NCBI RefSeq assembly: GCF_020080835.1 | Contig: NC_058161.1 | Coordinates: forward strand, 8,038,001 to 8,102,000 | Direction of reading: 5' to 3' | Length of the DNA: 64,000 nucleotides | Source of the DNA: Cotesia glomerata | Lineage: Eukaryota; Arthropoda; Insecta; Hymenoptera; Braconidae | Part shown: piece by piece, positions 1 through 11,383 of the stretch | Layout of the letters: every line of letters begins with the position of its first letter | Position numbering within the stretch: the first letter of the stretch is position 1 | The notes under the pieces: model-generated | The model's database searches: none | What the model saw: only the letters and a program-made list of their open reading frames with translations | What the model was told of the DNA's origin: nothing | Translations under genes and position numbers: made by a program

Positions 1-291
1 GCACTGTAAAGTCAAAAACCAAATTGGTAAATAACGGACACCCTAATATAACATATATGTTAATTTATCTAAACTAATTTTATGATAAAAATTTCACTTC
101 ATAAAATTTACTTGAATTTTGTATTCTAACTTATAATTTTGTTAAATGATAATAATTTTATAATTCTCAATAAACCAGATTTGAAAAAAAAATTTTTATT
201 TAATTTTTATAATTTGAATTGATTGCGGCGACTTTGAGCGACTTTAGCGCCACAGGTCGGCTACGTGCCGAAAAGAAAGTCTGGGTACCCT

Positions 292-550
292 GGGCTTGAC
301 CAAACTCAGATTTTGAATATACTTTGGAACGATTCAGACCAGTAGATTTTAAGAAATCGCAAAAAAACTACAAAAAAAAATTTTTTTAAAAGTGGTTTTT
401 TTGGAATAACTTTTAAACGGCTTTACCGATCAATTTAAAAAACTAATCAGCTTTTAACATCAAAATACCACGTCGATTGCTGCCAGTCCGGTCAAAATCG
501 GTTGATTCGTTCGTGAGTTATCGTTGACGAAAGAATGTCGAATTTTTCAA
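292..550 (-). repeat. R element fragment
   Basis: This is a partial copy, in minus orientation, of the dispersed R repeat described at 25222-26050. It shares the block with a GGAATAACTTTTAAACGGC-like motif, followed by text matching 'CCACGTCGAT' and the 'CGGTCAAAATCGGTTGATTC' module. The AC microsatellite and the GAGCTC hairpins are missing. Confidence 0.75.
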
Positions 551-560
551 AAATAATCAT

Positions 561-1500
561 TTTAAACAAAGTGAAAATTTCTCAGTTACGATTTTAAAAC
601 AGAGTGTACACTCAAACTCCTTTTATTTTAAGTAACAGCTTAGTTACTGACATAATTTACTGTAGAGTATCTTAAAGTATGTTAGTACTGCTATGGCGCA
701 TGTACTGATAGAATTTGTAGGAATTTAGGTATCGGTGATTTGGTATAGGAAGTGTTTAGTTTGTTAATTAATCTCTTCAGAGATGTGAAGTTTCTGAAAT
801 TTTCAGCCTCGAGAGACTGCTTCGTGCTAATAGTCAGTTTAAGACGAAACTTCTCGCATCGGTTATAAACTATCTTTCCATATTATAAAATCAACTTAAT
901 CACCAAACACCCATGCTTTCCTTTTAAAATGTATTTTAAATTGATTCGTGTTGCTTTATACGGAATGTGATGAAAAATAATAGTCAAAAGGCATTATTAA
1001 TTATCATTATTTTCTCATTCATTTTGAACAAAATTAATACTTAATTTGTAATTAATTCCTGATTTCAAAAATTGGGTGATGAAAGTACTAATGAGAAATT
1101 AAATATTCAGGCGGTATTGAATACTTTCATAATTTATTATATTATAAAGATTAAAATCCACTGCAGTGCATGATATAAATAATTCATTTGCAAATTTAGA
1201 CCGTGCAGAGTTGAAAACTTTTAATTATTTCAAATACATTCATTTTATTGAAAATTAATATAAATTAATGCGATAATGTGTAAAAACTAGCCGATCTGCA
1301 AATATTTTGTACAATTTGGTAGTCAAATAACGAGTGGCGACATTATAACGCGAAAATAAGCCTGATATTCATCACTGATGTTGAAAATAAAATATGTTCC
1401 ATGGATAAATATTTTCATTCGCTCATTTACACATTCTGTTGTTATTGATCTTTTCTTTCTGATATTATGAGAAACATTATGGTAATTACATTTATTTCTG
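561..1500. other. AT-rich stretch, no gene seen
   Basis: This is AT-rich, non-coding-looking DNA with no open frame of coding character, no recognisable repeat termini and no RNA gene visible. Confidence 0.5.
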
Positions 1501-1503
1501 TAT

Positions 1504-1592
1504 AAACCGAGTGGATGGAGTTTGCCGCAATGGTGTATCAGCACACTCGCTTCGCTCGTTGCACCAATAACCTACAACCCCATCCACTCAAT
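1504..1592. repeat. Short inverted repeat around a GC-rich loop
   Basis: A GAGTGGATGG arm near 1507 pairs with CCATCCACTC near 1580 around a loop containing CACTCGCTTCGCTCGTTGC. Read in reverse complement, the flank to about 1330 resembles 30600-30730, so this may be the end of an old dispersed element. Confidence 0.4.
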
Positions 1593-1689
1593 TAGAAAAT
1601 ATCCTATTATGTTAAATTGTAAACACCAATGTATATCATCCTTTCTTAAAAAGTTGATGTGACGTTTTCATTGTTGTCGCTTTTCGTTG

Positions 1690-1835
1690 CTATGGTGGTC
1701 ACTTTGGCAACGGTTACCATGGCAACAGTTACCATGAAAATGGTTACCATATGCAACGGTTACCATAGCAACGACTACTATGAAAACGGTTTCCATAGCA
1801 ACCGTTACTATGACAACGGTTACCATGGCAACAGT
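1690..1835. repeat. 15-bp minisatellite of X-box-like sites
   Basis: A degenerate tandem array with a 15-bp period. Five units (1713, 1759, 1789, 1804, 1819) fit GTHNYYATRRNAAC, the 14-bp palindromic X-box bound by RFX/DAF-19 factors. The units GTTACCATGGCAAC at 1713 and 1819 are perfect inverted half-sites, and the unit at 1759 also fits the stricter RFX consensus. Further decayed units lie between them. Whether the array is regulatory is unknown. Confidence 0.75.
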
Positions 1836-2000
1836 TGAATATTAATGAGTAAAATTTGTAAAAATATTGATTAATTAAATTGTCGATAATAAACATTTTG
1901 ACCGAAGCGCGCAAAGCGCGTTCGATTTTCCAGTATTCGTAAAAAATGTATCGATTTTGTTTGATTGATTAACGTGATCATCACATTTGCGCATAAAATG

Positions 2001-2316
2001 CCCAGTTAGCACAAATAAAATGAAGTTCACGTAAACCTGCGGCCGGAATTTGACGTAAAGTTTACGCTAACAGTAAGGCAACAGTTGTACTTATAACTGT
2101 TTACGTGAAGTAACGTCAACTTTCCGCAAACTTCAAGTTAATTTTGGGCGAACCGTTCGGTCAATTCCGGCAGTAGATTTAAGCTAACTTGATGAGTAAG
2201 TTAAAGTCAAGTTCTGGGAAACTGTTGCAAATGCAAAAGTTGACGTGAAGTTAACGTAAAGTTGACGTAAACCATTGAAGATCAACTTTGTTAATTGTCC
2301 ATTCGTGCTAACTGGG
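2001..2316. mobile_element. 316-bp MITE with CCCAGTTAGCAC ends
   Basis: Terminal inverted repeats CCCAGTTAGCAC and GTGCTAACTGGG bound the element, flanked by TG on both sides as a possible 2-bp target duplication. The interior holds repeated AAGTTAACGT/AAGTTGACGTAAAC-type motifs in both orientations. There is no coding capacity. Confidence 0.65.
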
Positions 2317-2469
2317 TGTATACAATCCAAAAGTTATCATGTTACTTTAATAGACTGCTAATAGATAGCGCTTTCTGTAACCTTTTATCATAGTTAAATT
2401 CACCGTCAACAGTAAGCGCAACACTTTTTTGAAACAAATTTCTTCATATGAACTTTTTTAAGAAAAAAA

Positions 2470-3203
2470 TCTGGGAAACGGTTGACCCTAAAGGCCACCC
2501 CTGCAACTTCCCGCTAATTCCATAAATAAGCTCTTAAAATTGCACTTATGACTTTTTTGAGCTCTTCGAGTTCAAAAATATAATTTATATATTATTTCGA
2601 GCTCTCCAAGCTCATAGAGTTAGCTGTTCTAAGCTTTTGAGCTCTTCAAGCTCAAAAGTCTGATAAAAGTTTAATAAAACAGTATTTTTTAAATTTTCAA
2701 AGTGCAATAACTTCTGAATGAATGAATCGATTTTCACGCGGTTGGCAGTATTCCACGCAGTTTTTCAAAATCTATGATATACTTTTGAATAAAAACTGAT
2801 CGAACCGAAAATCTTAGAGAAATTTGAAAAATTCACTTTTTCCGAATTTTTTCGACAACGATAACTCACGAACCAATCAACCGATTTTCACGTTCTTGGT
2901 GGCGATCGACGTGATTTTTTGGGCTCTAATAATTATTTTGTTTCATCAAAAACGATCCAAAAAAAAAGTCGAAGTTATGTGAAAAAAACACTTTTTTCGA
3001 AAATTTTCGTTTTCGATAACTCTCGAACGAATCAACGGGACTGGTGGCAATCGACGTGGTTTTTTAAATTTAAGAGCCGATTAGTTTTTGGAATTAATCG
3101 GTGAAGCCGTTTAGAAGTTATTCCAAAAAAGCGATTTTTTGAAAATTTTATTTTTGAGATTTCTCAAAATCGTCGTGATGAGCCGTTCAAAAGTTATAAG
3201 AGG

Positions 3204-3287
<84 letters not shown>

Positions 3288-3447
3288 TACAGCCGCACGG
3301 ACACCATCGCGGGAATAGTTCGGGAAGCTTCCTGTGACCTTAAAACGTCGAGATCTGATGAAAACTCGATTTTCACAAAACGGGGTAAAACCGATAACTT
3401 CCCGATTTTTGAAAATTTTCAACTTTCTTAGCGGAAAGTTAAAAATT
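2470..3447 (+). repeat. R element, near full length
   Basis: A near-complete plus-strand R copy. In order it has the CGGTTGACCCTAAAGGCC head, CAACTTCCCGCTAATTCC, GAGCTC hairpins (2560-2655), repeated CGAACGAATCAACCG modules, an AC microsatellite, the CGTCGAGATCTGATGAAAAC tail and the terminal AGCGGAAAGTT. Reading frames through the AC tract are artefacts of the dinucleotide repeat. Confidence 0.85.
3207..3282. repeat. (AC)n microsatellite inside R element
   Basis: An uninterrupted AC dinucleotide run of about 38 units occupies the conserved AC position of the R element. Confidence 0.95.
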
Positions 3448-3448
3448 G

Positions 3449-4815
3449 TTTCCATTTACTTGCATTTTTCCCATAGCGCGAAACGTACCCTTTAATATAG
3501 TACCTTAAATTTGAACAATTGAAAATAGGCCAACTTCCGTGCGCTAATAATGAGCATTGTGAATATCGATAATTGGTAAAATTCGTTCGAATTTGTATTT
3601 TTTGTGAAAGAGCAACATTTACTTTCCCAAAAACAGTGTCGATTTTTATTGTGCACGCCTTATAACGCGAATGATTATTTTTAACTTTGATCCACAATAT
3701 TTATTGACGGAATATTCAGATGCCAATGAGAGAGTTAGTTTTTTCATCACAGAAATCAATTAAAATTATTTAATATGGTTAGTAGTGAAATGAAATGATA
3801 CCGCAAAAGTTCTATCCAAGTATCAATGCATAAGAAGCGTTACGGATAATACTCGAGTTAAATGAATAGAGGCACTTGAAAGGGCGTTTGAGCTGAACAC
3901 CCCAATCTCAATGTGCCTTTGATGTGAGATTGTCGATTGCAGATACCTTGTAGAAAGCATTGAACCGTTACGTATATAGCTAATTGCTATTTTGCATACA
4001 TAAGGTAATAATGTTCTCATGTGTATACATGGATAATTCGACTAAATCAAACGTTCAATGCATTTAGTAATTAATGTAAACATTTAATGGGGTTCCAATT
4101 GCTTGTTTACCTTCATAGATCATGTATGGGTAGATAGGTACTTTCATCTTTCGTGGATACACTAATCGTATATTTATTCGTGTGCATAAACCGTGGGGAA
4201 ATTATATCCGAATACAGGAATCTACCCTTAATTTTCATTAAGGGCCTGAGGGGATTGTCCCACAATCGATTTATACAAATAACACTGACTACCTCCAAAG
4301 TTCTTCTTAGTTCTTCCATTTTATCCAAGTTTTTCACTTTTTTATCTTCATCTTTATAATTTACCTTCTTTTTCTTAATTTAGCTGCATTTGTAACTTCT
4401 ATCCCGGCTCATGTTTCTCGTCCTCTGTAATCCAGAGTCCTTTTTTAGTGAATGAGAACATGAATAAGGAATGTCTTTTGTTTTATGGTATATTAATTAC
4501 AGAATTAAAAGAATTAATGAAACGATCCCCTACGATTACAAGTAATTATTCTTTGTTTTTTCTTTTCAAATAATAATTAAGCTGAAATATGCTTAAACTT
4601 TTAATTATAAATCCTAAAACTTTTGTTGACTAATAAATTTTATTTCCTTTAGAGCAAAATTATATAAAGCTAAGTTTAACAGAGGTAATCTTATTTTTTG
4701 AAATTTTTTTCTTGAAATTTATTTGATATTGTCATTTTTGAAATAAATAAACTCATAAAAATTGTGTGACAAGTCATTTTCAGTTTATTTGTAAAATATC
4801 GAACACTTAATTTCA
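3449..4815. other. No supported gene
   Basis: Several short open frames occur on both strands (3428-3697, 3823-4020, 4113-4359). They overlap each other antisense and show no domain, splice or start context. Nothing else is recognised. Confidence 0.45.
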
Positions 4816-5207
4816 CACTGTAAAAAATTTCGATGTAAAGTTGGACCCAGGGACTTTTACACCGCCGTGTAAGTGTGAAATGTCATTGTAAAATTTTTTC
4901 CGTGTTAAATTTACACGAATGGAAATTTAACACGGTGTAATTTACTGTTTTACACTATTCCGTGTTATTATTTATAACTTTGAAAATTTAACAACTGTTA
5001 CTAGCAACCTTGCAGTCTATATGTGATTGGAGTGACTTGTAAACTATAAATAAATAAAATTTTGTTTTCCTAAATAATGACTTTTGTTAAATTGCATTGT
5101 ACTTTTTTAACTATTGACGTTTTTAAAGATATAAGCTCATCCCGATGCTACACTTATCAAGACCTATCATTTGAGTACCCACATCAATTTTTCATATATT
5201 TATATAT

Positions 5208-5213
<6 letters not shown>

Positions 5214-5278
<65 letters not shown>
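5214..5278. repeat. (TA)n microsatellite
   Basis: A TA dinucleotide run, preceded by an arm (5118-5195) that recurs beside the TA runs at 35.5 kb and 43.6 kb. Confidence 0.95.
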
Positions 5279-5284
<6 letters not shown>

Positions 5285-5420
5285 TAAACTTTTGAACCAT
5301 ATGCATTTTCTGAATCCGCTTGACGAGCTGAGTCGAAATATAGCAAAATTTTTCAAAAGTTCCGTTATGAGGACCAATGCAATAGTTAGATTTCTATGAA
5401 ATTCACTAAAAAAAACATAC
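5285..5420 (+). repeat. Dispersed ~135-bp sequence, first of an inverted pair
   Basis: The block contains CCGCTTGACGAGCTGAGTCG and GGACCAATGCAATAGTTAGA. It recurs in the opposite orientation at about 7000-7135. Confidence 0.8.
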
Positions 5421-5670
5421 TTTTAAATATTAATTTCTATACATGTTTATATTTATAATCTAATATCGTACAAGTCTGAAACTAAACAATCAAATTAATT
5501 AATGAGAAATTTTTAGGAAATACATTTACACGCTTGATGGTGTAAAATTTAGGATTCACACCGTTCAAATTTAACACTACACTTAGTGCGATTTTCACAC
5601 CGTCCGTCTTAAACATTTTTACACCGAATAATTTACACCACACCGAGTCCAAAAAATTTTTTACAGTGCA

Positions 5671-6999
5671 CTTTAGTCTTATGCTGAGATTGGAACTCTT
5701 AAAATAGAACTACAAAGTTAACAATTCAGCGCACTGAAGTTCATGTAAGTGTATTAATTATTTGGTGCTCTCATTTTGCTCAATCGGGTCTTTTTATATT
5801 CAGCCACTATAATAATTTATAGACTTCAAAATTATTAAACATGCTAAAAGCTTTTGAAATTAAATTTTTATTTAGTTTAATTTATATCTATTATAATTTC
5901 GAGAAACTACCTTGACTAATTTCGCAATCATTTTTTATTATGATGGACATTATTATTTTATGTAACGTGGCTTATTTCTGATGCAAAAGGTATACGCCAA
6001 GTGTAGATCTACTTACAGCTAAAATTCACAAAGGGATCAAGTACGCAAATGATCTGTCTAACAGAGAAACGACTTTGGTATATACATTCAGAATTTCATA
6101 CTAATGATTATTTGATTTCTTTTAAATTTATTTAGTTTTTAATTATTTCTCTGAGTATAAGTTATTAAAATATTAATACATACAGATTCTGTTATAAATA
6201 ATATTAGTGAAGCATTCTACATTTTATGTTGAATATAATAAAAGATGGCAAAAAATATAAAAAAATGGATATTCTTAACGGGAATTTATAGATAGAGTAA
6301 GAAAATATTTAGGATAGTTCGAACTGGGGTTCAAACCCAGATCCTTTGATAACATGTCGAGAGTTCTGTCAAGATTTTTTTTTTAAGTTTATTTTTATAT
6401 ATCAATACGTTAATTTTAACATGAAGAAAACGTTCGAATTTCAATATAATTATGATTAAGCTTAACCCTTTACAGTCAAACATCTAAATCGTATTCCTCT
6501 AACAGCAATAAAGGTAAAAACAAATAGTACAATTTAATTTAAAGTATCCAATAGGAGCAAAGAAATTTTTTTGTTTTTAAAATTGAAGCTCAAACAATTC
6601 TGCGTAGTTAGATATAATTTTATAACAATATATATCCACAGAAAAATATATATGAAAACATACAAGCAAATATATAAAAAATTGATATCCCATTTATATC
6701 TAATTTACATGAATTTTCGCCAAATTTTGCATATATGTTTCATTTATGTTGGACGTATCCATTCATATATGCAAAAAATCTTTGAAATTTTCCGAAAATC
6801 GGTAAGAGATAATTGGCTTATTCAAGCCGTTAACTTGTCAATTGTAGTCTGTTTTGGATACCAATAATTTATATTTGTTTTATATAAATGAATATATGTA
6901 AACATAGGCTAACATATAAGCAAATATTATATAACAAATTTTACACATAAGTATTTGGCAAAAATTTATATAAATTGGATATATTATGTGGGATATAAA
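5671..6999. other. AT-rich stretch, no gene seen
   Basis: Very AT-rich DNA. Between 6600 and 6990 there are loosely repeated ACATACAAGCAAATATA / ACATATAAGCAAATATT motifs. Apart from the tRNA-like B-box remnant at 6311-6350, nothing is recognised. Confidence 0.45.
6311..6350 (-). repeat. tRNA-derived SINE remnant (B box)
   Basis: The reverse complement carries a T-arm-like CTGGGTTTGAACCCCAG followed by an acceptor-like TTCGAACTATCC. The same pattern, with CTGGGTTCGAATCCCAG then TCCGAGCTATC, occurs on the plus strand near 41998. No complete cloverleaf is seen, so a functional tRNA gene is not claimed. Confidence 0.45.
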
Positions 7000-7135
7000 T
7001 TTTTAGTAGATTTCATAGAAATCTAACTATTGCATTGGTCCTCATGACGGAACTTTTGAAAAATTTTGCTATATTTCGACTCAGCTCGTCAAGCGGATTC
7101 AGAAAATGCATATGGTTCAAAAGTTCATATATGTA
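7000..7135 (-). repeat. Dispersed ~135-bp sequence, second of an inverted pair
   Basis: An inverted copy of 5285-5420, ending in TCATATATGTATGTAT just before the MITE that starts at 7145. Confidence 0.8.
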
Positions 7136-7144
7136 TGTATTTTA

Positions 7145-7495
7145 GGGTGTGCCAAAATGTAACTTCCGTAGAGAACCTTTTAAAATTGGAATTTTAAGTT
7201 CCATTTTTAACAGCAGCTGTGTTTGGGCATTTCCTGAGATATTTCGGAGTGAGAGGATTCATTTGATTATTTATAGGATTTTTAACAGGAGATTTAATTG
7301 GGCACTTCCGGCCAAATTTTGAATTTTCACCGGAAATGCCTAAACTAAGCTTCTGTTAAAAAATTCTATGAAAATCAAATACTTCGTCTCACCCCAAAAT
7401 ATCTCAGGGAATGCCCAAACACAACCCCTTTTAAAAGCGGAACTCAAAATTCCAATTTTAAAAGGTTCTCCACGGAAGTTACATTTTGGCACACC

Positions 7496-7496
<1 letters not shown>
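7145..7496. mobile_element. 352-bp MITE, GGGTGTGCCAAAATG ends
   Basis: Long inverted repeats start GGGTGTGCCAAAATGTAACT and end AGTTACATTTTGGCACACCC. The element is flanked by TA on both sides, as expected for Tc1/mariner-type insertion. The arms extend well inward (TTTTAAAATTGGAATTTT on both sides). There is no coding potential. A truncated copy follows at 9332. Confidence 0.85.

Positions 7497-7498
<2 letters not shown>

Positions 7499-7550
<52 letters not shown>
7499..7550. repeat. (TA)n microsatellite
   Basis: A TA dinucleotide run lies between the MITE and the LTR-like repeat. Confidence 0.95.
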
Positions 7551-7555
<5 letters not shown>

Positions 7556-8853
7556 CGGGGTTTTGCCTGACCCGGGGATTTACCAAGCCAGGCTCACCGT
7601 TTATATTGGAAATTTTTGGCTTACAAAAAAAAAGAATTATTATTAAAAAAAGGGCGCCAGGAGAATGATCTCCAATTAATTACTACTGCGACTTCGGCTA
7701 GCTCTTACCTCTTCCTCAGGGTGGCGGGCCATGTTGAAAAACTCGTCGTTAAAAAATAGGACAGCAAACTAAACGAAAATTCTTAAAATTACTCGAAATA
7801 AATTCAGAAGAATTTAACAGAAAAAAATAAGAATTTATTTAACAAAATATACGTCGGAGGTCGATATTAACTTTTAACAAAATTATTAAAACGTCGTAAC
7901 TTGACGTTTCTCTTAATTTTAAACTAAATTTAAAACGTCGTCACCTCAATTTTATTTCTCACACTCGCATTCATACATCGGCAATCATACTATGTAATGA
8001 CAGCATTACAAAAAAAAATAATCGTAAAGCGTTGAATCCTCGCCTATTATTTTGTTAATCAAAATATTTTACAAAATTACAACGTGGACTCGAAACGCTG
8101 GATTCAACACTGAACAAGAACGTCGGCTTACCAAGCAATTGAGCGTCGTCCTCATCGTAGCAGCTCGGAAAAGCTTCATGCGGTCGACTCGATAAATAAA
8201 TTATTTAAAAAAAATAAATACTTCAATACAATTTATCAATTAATTTCAAGTGAACAAAATCGCGACAATACTTCGAAATTAACTTTAGGTTGCGGAGCGC
8301 GCAAAAGCGCGTCTGAATCCGTCAACAGTCCAGCCTCGAATCCTCTTCCTCATAGAGAAGTACCCGCTTCTTCCTTCGTTGAAGTTGTTGGCGCTAGTTT
8401 TCATTTCCATTGGAATTAATCCCCGTCGATAGTTGATCTAGGTCCGTATAACAGTCAACGGACCTCCACGACTGTCTTTAGTCACCTCTACTCCTGCAGT
8501 ACTGACTAATCAACTGTCATCGATGGTGATCGTCGTATTGGAACGTGCGGCAATGCAGCGTCGATTGTCCTCAGACCTCTCGGGTGCTTACGTCGCTCGG
8601 TGCCTCGCTCGCTTCGGTACTCGCTTATTATCGTCGTAGCTCTATCCTTGTCGCTCCAATGCATAGCCTCGTACTCGCTCTGACTTCCTCTGTCTTCGTT
8701 ACTCGCCCAGCGTTACGTATTTATACAAAATAATTCATAAAAATTAGTAAAGTTTTTATTCATTCACACATAACATTCATGACGTTGGATTCGAGCCTGG
8801 AAGGCTATAATACCCCAAGTATTGGGCGTCGAATAAAAATCTACCACGTTACA
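7551..8853 (+). mobile_element. Putative solo LTR, ~1.3 kb
   Basis: A sharply bounded, GC-richer repeat starts TATAACGGGG and ends CCACGTTACA, consistent with an LTR of the TGTAACG...CGTTACA type with one base changed. An AATAAA lies just upstream of the 3' end (about 8832). Its 3' ~460 bp recur at 40929-41385 with high similarity. The flanks are TA-rich, so a target duplication cannot be read. It could instead be another class of dispersed repeat; no reverse transcriptase adjoins it. Confidence 0.5.
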
Positions 8854-8872
8854 ATATATACATATATATATA

Positions 8873-9310
8873 CAGGGTGTCCCAGAAGTAACGGACGCCA
8901 CTGTAGCATCTGATAAATAAAATAATTCTGAGACGAAAAGTCCTTAGGCATTTTTTAATCAGACGCATAGATAATTAATTATTAATTAAAATAACGTCCT
9001 TTTATGCGTTAGAGAGAGAGCGCTAGTGTCAAGTCAAGTGCGTTCCAACGAAGACGCTTGCACGTGTGAATATGTAAGTAAATATGTGTGACTACGTTAG
9101 CTATAGAAACTAGTTAGTCATACAGTTAGTTGTGTCTTTGTTTGGCACATACTTTACTGGACACTGGCGCTCTCTCTCTAACAAATAAAGAGACGTTATT
9201 TTTAATTAATAATTAATTATCTATGCGGTTAATTGAAAATGGCTTTTCGTCTCAGAATTATTTTTTTCATCAGATGCTACAATGGCGTCCGTGACTTTTG
9301 GGACACCCTG
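8873..9310. mobile_element. X element: 438-bp foldback MITE, complete
   Basis: Termini CAGGGTGTCCCAGAAGTAAC and GGGACACCCTG are flanked by TA. The two arms are inverted copies over about 140 bp each, reaching the AGAGAGAGCGC / GCGCTCTCTC motifs. The loop contains the text GTAAGTAAATATGTGTGAC, which is the intact version of the site interrupted in the copy at 53693-60387. Tc1/mariner-like ends suggest a mariner-derived MITE. Confidence 0.85.
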
Positions 9311-9331
9311 TATATGTATATATATATATTA

Positions 9332-9520
9332 GGGTGTGCCAAAATGTAACTCCCGTGGAAAACCTTTTAAAATTGGAATTTTAAGTTCCATTTTTAACAG
9401 CAGCTGTGTTTGGGCATTTCCTGAGATATTTCGGAGTGAGACGATGTATTTGATTTTCATAAAATTTTTTAACAGAAGCTTAGTTTGGGCACTTCCGGCC
9501 AAATTTTGAATTTTCACCGG
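9332..9520. mobile_element. Truncated copy of the GGGTGTGCC MITE
   Basis: The left half of the 7145-7496 MITE, preceded by TA. It ends after CCGGCCAAATTTTGAATTTT near 9520, with no right terminus. Confidence 0.8.
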
Positions 9521-9661
9521 CATATAATCGGCATTGCCTCTTCTCTAACTTCCGTAATTCTATACGGATCTCAATAAAACGTAAAATACTTATTTTTAGG
9601 ACGATTTTTGAGGTTAAGTTCTAAGATGAGCCAAATCTGTCGATTAGTTTAGAAATGAGAC

Positions 9662-9927
9662 CAATTCAAAAATTTTCAAAAATCGCAAAAAATTTTCACT
9701 TTACCTTATTTCCGTGCAATAACAATGGAACGCGACATCCTATCGGATTTCTGTAAATTGAATTTGAAAGCTTATTTAATAAGCTTCAATTTGTGTACTT
9801 ATTTATTTCTCCAAATTAAATAGTTTTGGAATAATAGCAATTCAAAAATTTTCAAAAATCGCAAAAATTTTCACTTTTACCGTATTTTTGTGCAATTACA
9901 ATTGAACGCAATATCTTATCAAAATTC
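9662..9927 (+). repeat. 176-bp tandem duplication, second unit split by MULE
   Basis: The unit starting CAATTCAAAAATTTTCAAAA at 9662 repeats at 9838. The second unit is interrupted at 9927 by the Mutator-like element and resumes at about 11393 with the matching CTGAAAGCTTATTAAATAAG text, ending near 11445. Confidence 0.75.
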
Positions 9928-11383
9928 GGCTCCGTAACTTTATTTATCCGTCATAATTTCTCGAGACAAAAATTCCTCATCGAATATTTCTCAAACAAAA
10001 ATTTATCGCATGCAAAATATTCTCTCTCAAAAATTTCTTGATTGAAAAAACACTCATAGAACAAAAAATTATCTTTCAAAAATTTCTCAAATTTATAATT
10101 GAGGATTTATAATTAATGAAGGTTTATAGAATATGTAGAATATGCGAGAAAAAATTATCATATAAAAATTTATTAAATATTTTATTATCACAAAAAAATT
10201 ATTAATTAAATAAATATTAATTATAATAATAATAATTAATGAATATAAATAATATTAATTAAAAAATATATAAAAAAAATAATATTTAAAAAGATATATT
10301 GTACGCAATGCCACGTAAATAATCGATGATAGGACGATCACTGTAACTCTTAACAATGTTTAGTACTCGGCGATTTCTACGATAGTAAACGCTTTTTGAA
10401 TTGTTGGATTTATCACCCGCAACATATTGCTCCAACCTTAAATCCATTAGGGCCTGCTCATGGCGTAATGAGTCAATAAACGCCCATATACCCAAATGAC
10501 CATCTTCAGCACGATTTCGTAGACCACCATGTTATCCTTCAACAGGGTTATTTGTACGATGATCACCTCGAATCGTTGCAGAATATTGATTTAATAGCTT
10601 AATATCAAACATTGATCCAGTTCTTCCTCGACGATTTAATCCGCCAACCCAAGTTGTTTCAAAATATTCAAGAAGGTCTCTAATTTCATCATCATTATCC
10701 TCATAAAACGGTGTTTTGATTAATGCGTCATAAGCTTTGCTACCATCTCCTTCAGGAACAAATGGCAAAGCGTACAACATCCTTAGCTGCACCCTAAATT
10801 CACCGTCTCTTACGTACCTTGATCCAAGGTTTGCGATAATCCGCATTTATTATTAAATCGTTTAACGTAGATGGATTATCTGGCATTACTTTTGCTGTTG
10901 ATCGTATGCGGGATACTGTGCGTCTCAAATTTACACGATTACACAAAACACCAACAGCAGACTTTGATGCACCTCTTAATGAATTTGCAACAATTATACC
11001 ACTAGGTTCATTTGAAGATACAGCTTTTCGTCGTATTTTTGCTTTGATTTTAGCCGCTTCAATTTTCTCAGGCTCTGGAGCATGACTATGCTTGTTGTGT
11101 GTGTTAATTCGATATTTGACCAACACATAAGCTAGTTACCGTATTGTACCCTTTTATCATGGTTGTTGTGTGTGTTTTTAATTTTTATATGAGAAATTTT
11201 TGTATGAGAAATTTTTGTCATGATAAAAATACGGAGCCATAAAGAAATTTTTGTATAAGAAAATAATACCGAATAAATTTTGACAATGAGAAATAATGCC
11301 TTTAAGAAAATATTGTAAAAGAAATTATTGCTGAGAATTTATGTCGCGAGAAATTTTTGCTTGAGAAAAAAGAGACGGTCACC
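9928..11383 (-). mobile_element. Mutator-like (MULE) transposon, degenerate, ~1.46 kb
   Basis: The element is bounded by a 9-bp direct repeat TCAAAATTC (9919-9927 and 11384-11392), the duplication size typical of Mutator-like elements. The ends are only weakly inverted (GGCTCCGTAAC versus GGTGACCGTCTC in reverse complement). A better match to the left end, GGCTCCGTATTTTTATC in reverse complement, lies internally near 11230-11245. Subterminal CAAAAATTTCTC motifs are repeated at both sides. The interior encodes a broken MULE-type transposase on the minus strand. Confidence 0.7.
10286..11126 (-). pseudogene. MULE-domain transposase remnant
   Basis: Three minus-strand pieces together resemble the family that pairs a FLYWCH zinc finger with a MULE transposase. 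The first (11126-10800) has a HSHAPEPEKIEAAK-like linker. The second (10846-10532) contains the late core YFETTWVGGLNRRGRTGSMF and the signature RTNNPVEG. The third (10495-10286) has IWAFIDSLRHEQAL, which follows NNxVEGWH in this family. The pieces are broken by a frame change near 10820-10846 and by an in-frame TAA at 10532-10534 exactly where the Trp of VEGWH belongs. The section that should carry the catalytic acidic residues appears to be deleted between pieces one and two. It is not functional. Confidence 0.65.

Larger units (their letters stand above)
4816..5668. mobile_element. 853-bp TIR element with CACTG ends
   Basis: Termini CACTGTAAAAAATTT and AAATTTTTTACAGTG are flanked by CA on both sides, a 2-bp target duplication. 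The arms are rich in TTTACACCG / CGGTGTAAA motifs in opposite orientations. The centre (about 5040-5500) holds unrelated sequence and a TA microsatellite. CACTG ends with short duplications resemble the EnSpm/CACTA group, which is inference. A partial inverted copy lies at 44262-44459. Confidence 0.7.

Noticed and set aside
1690..1840. CRISPR-like array
   Set aside because: The 15-bp units are contiguous without spacers and the DNA is eukaryotic. It is a minisatellite.
3111..3455. Minus-strand frames with long Cys-Val runs (also at 19943-20140 and 25743-26084)
   Set aside because: They are translations of AC/GT microsatellites inside R elements, not proteins.
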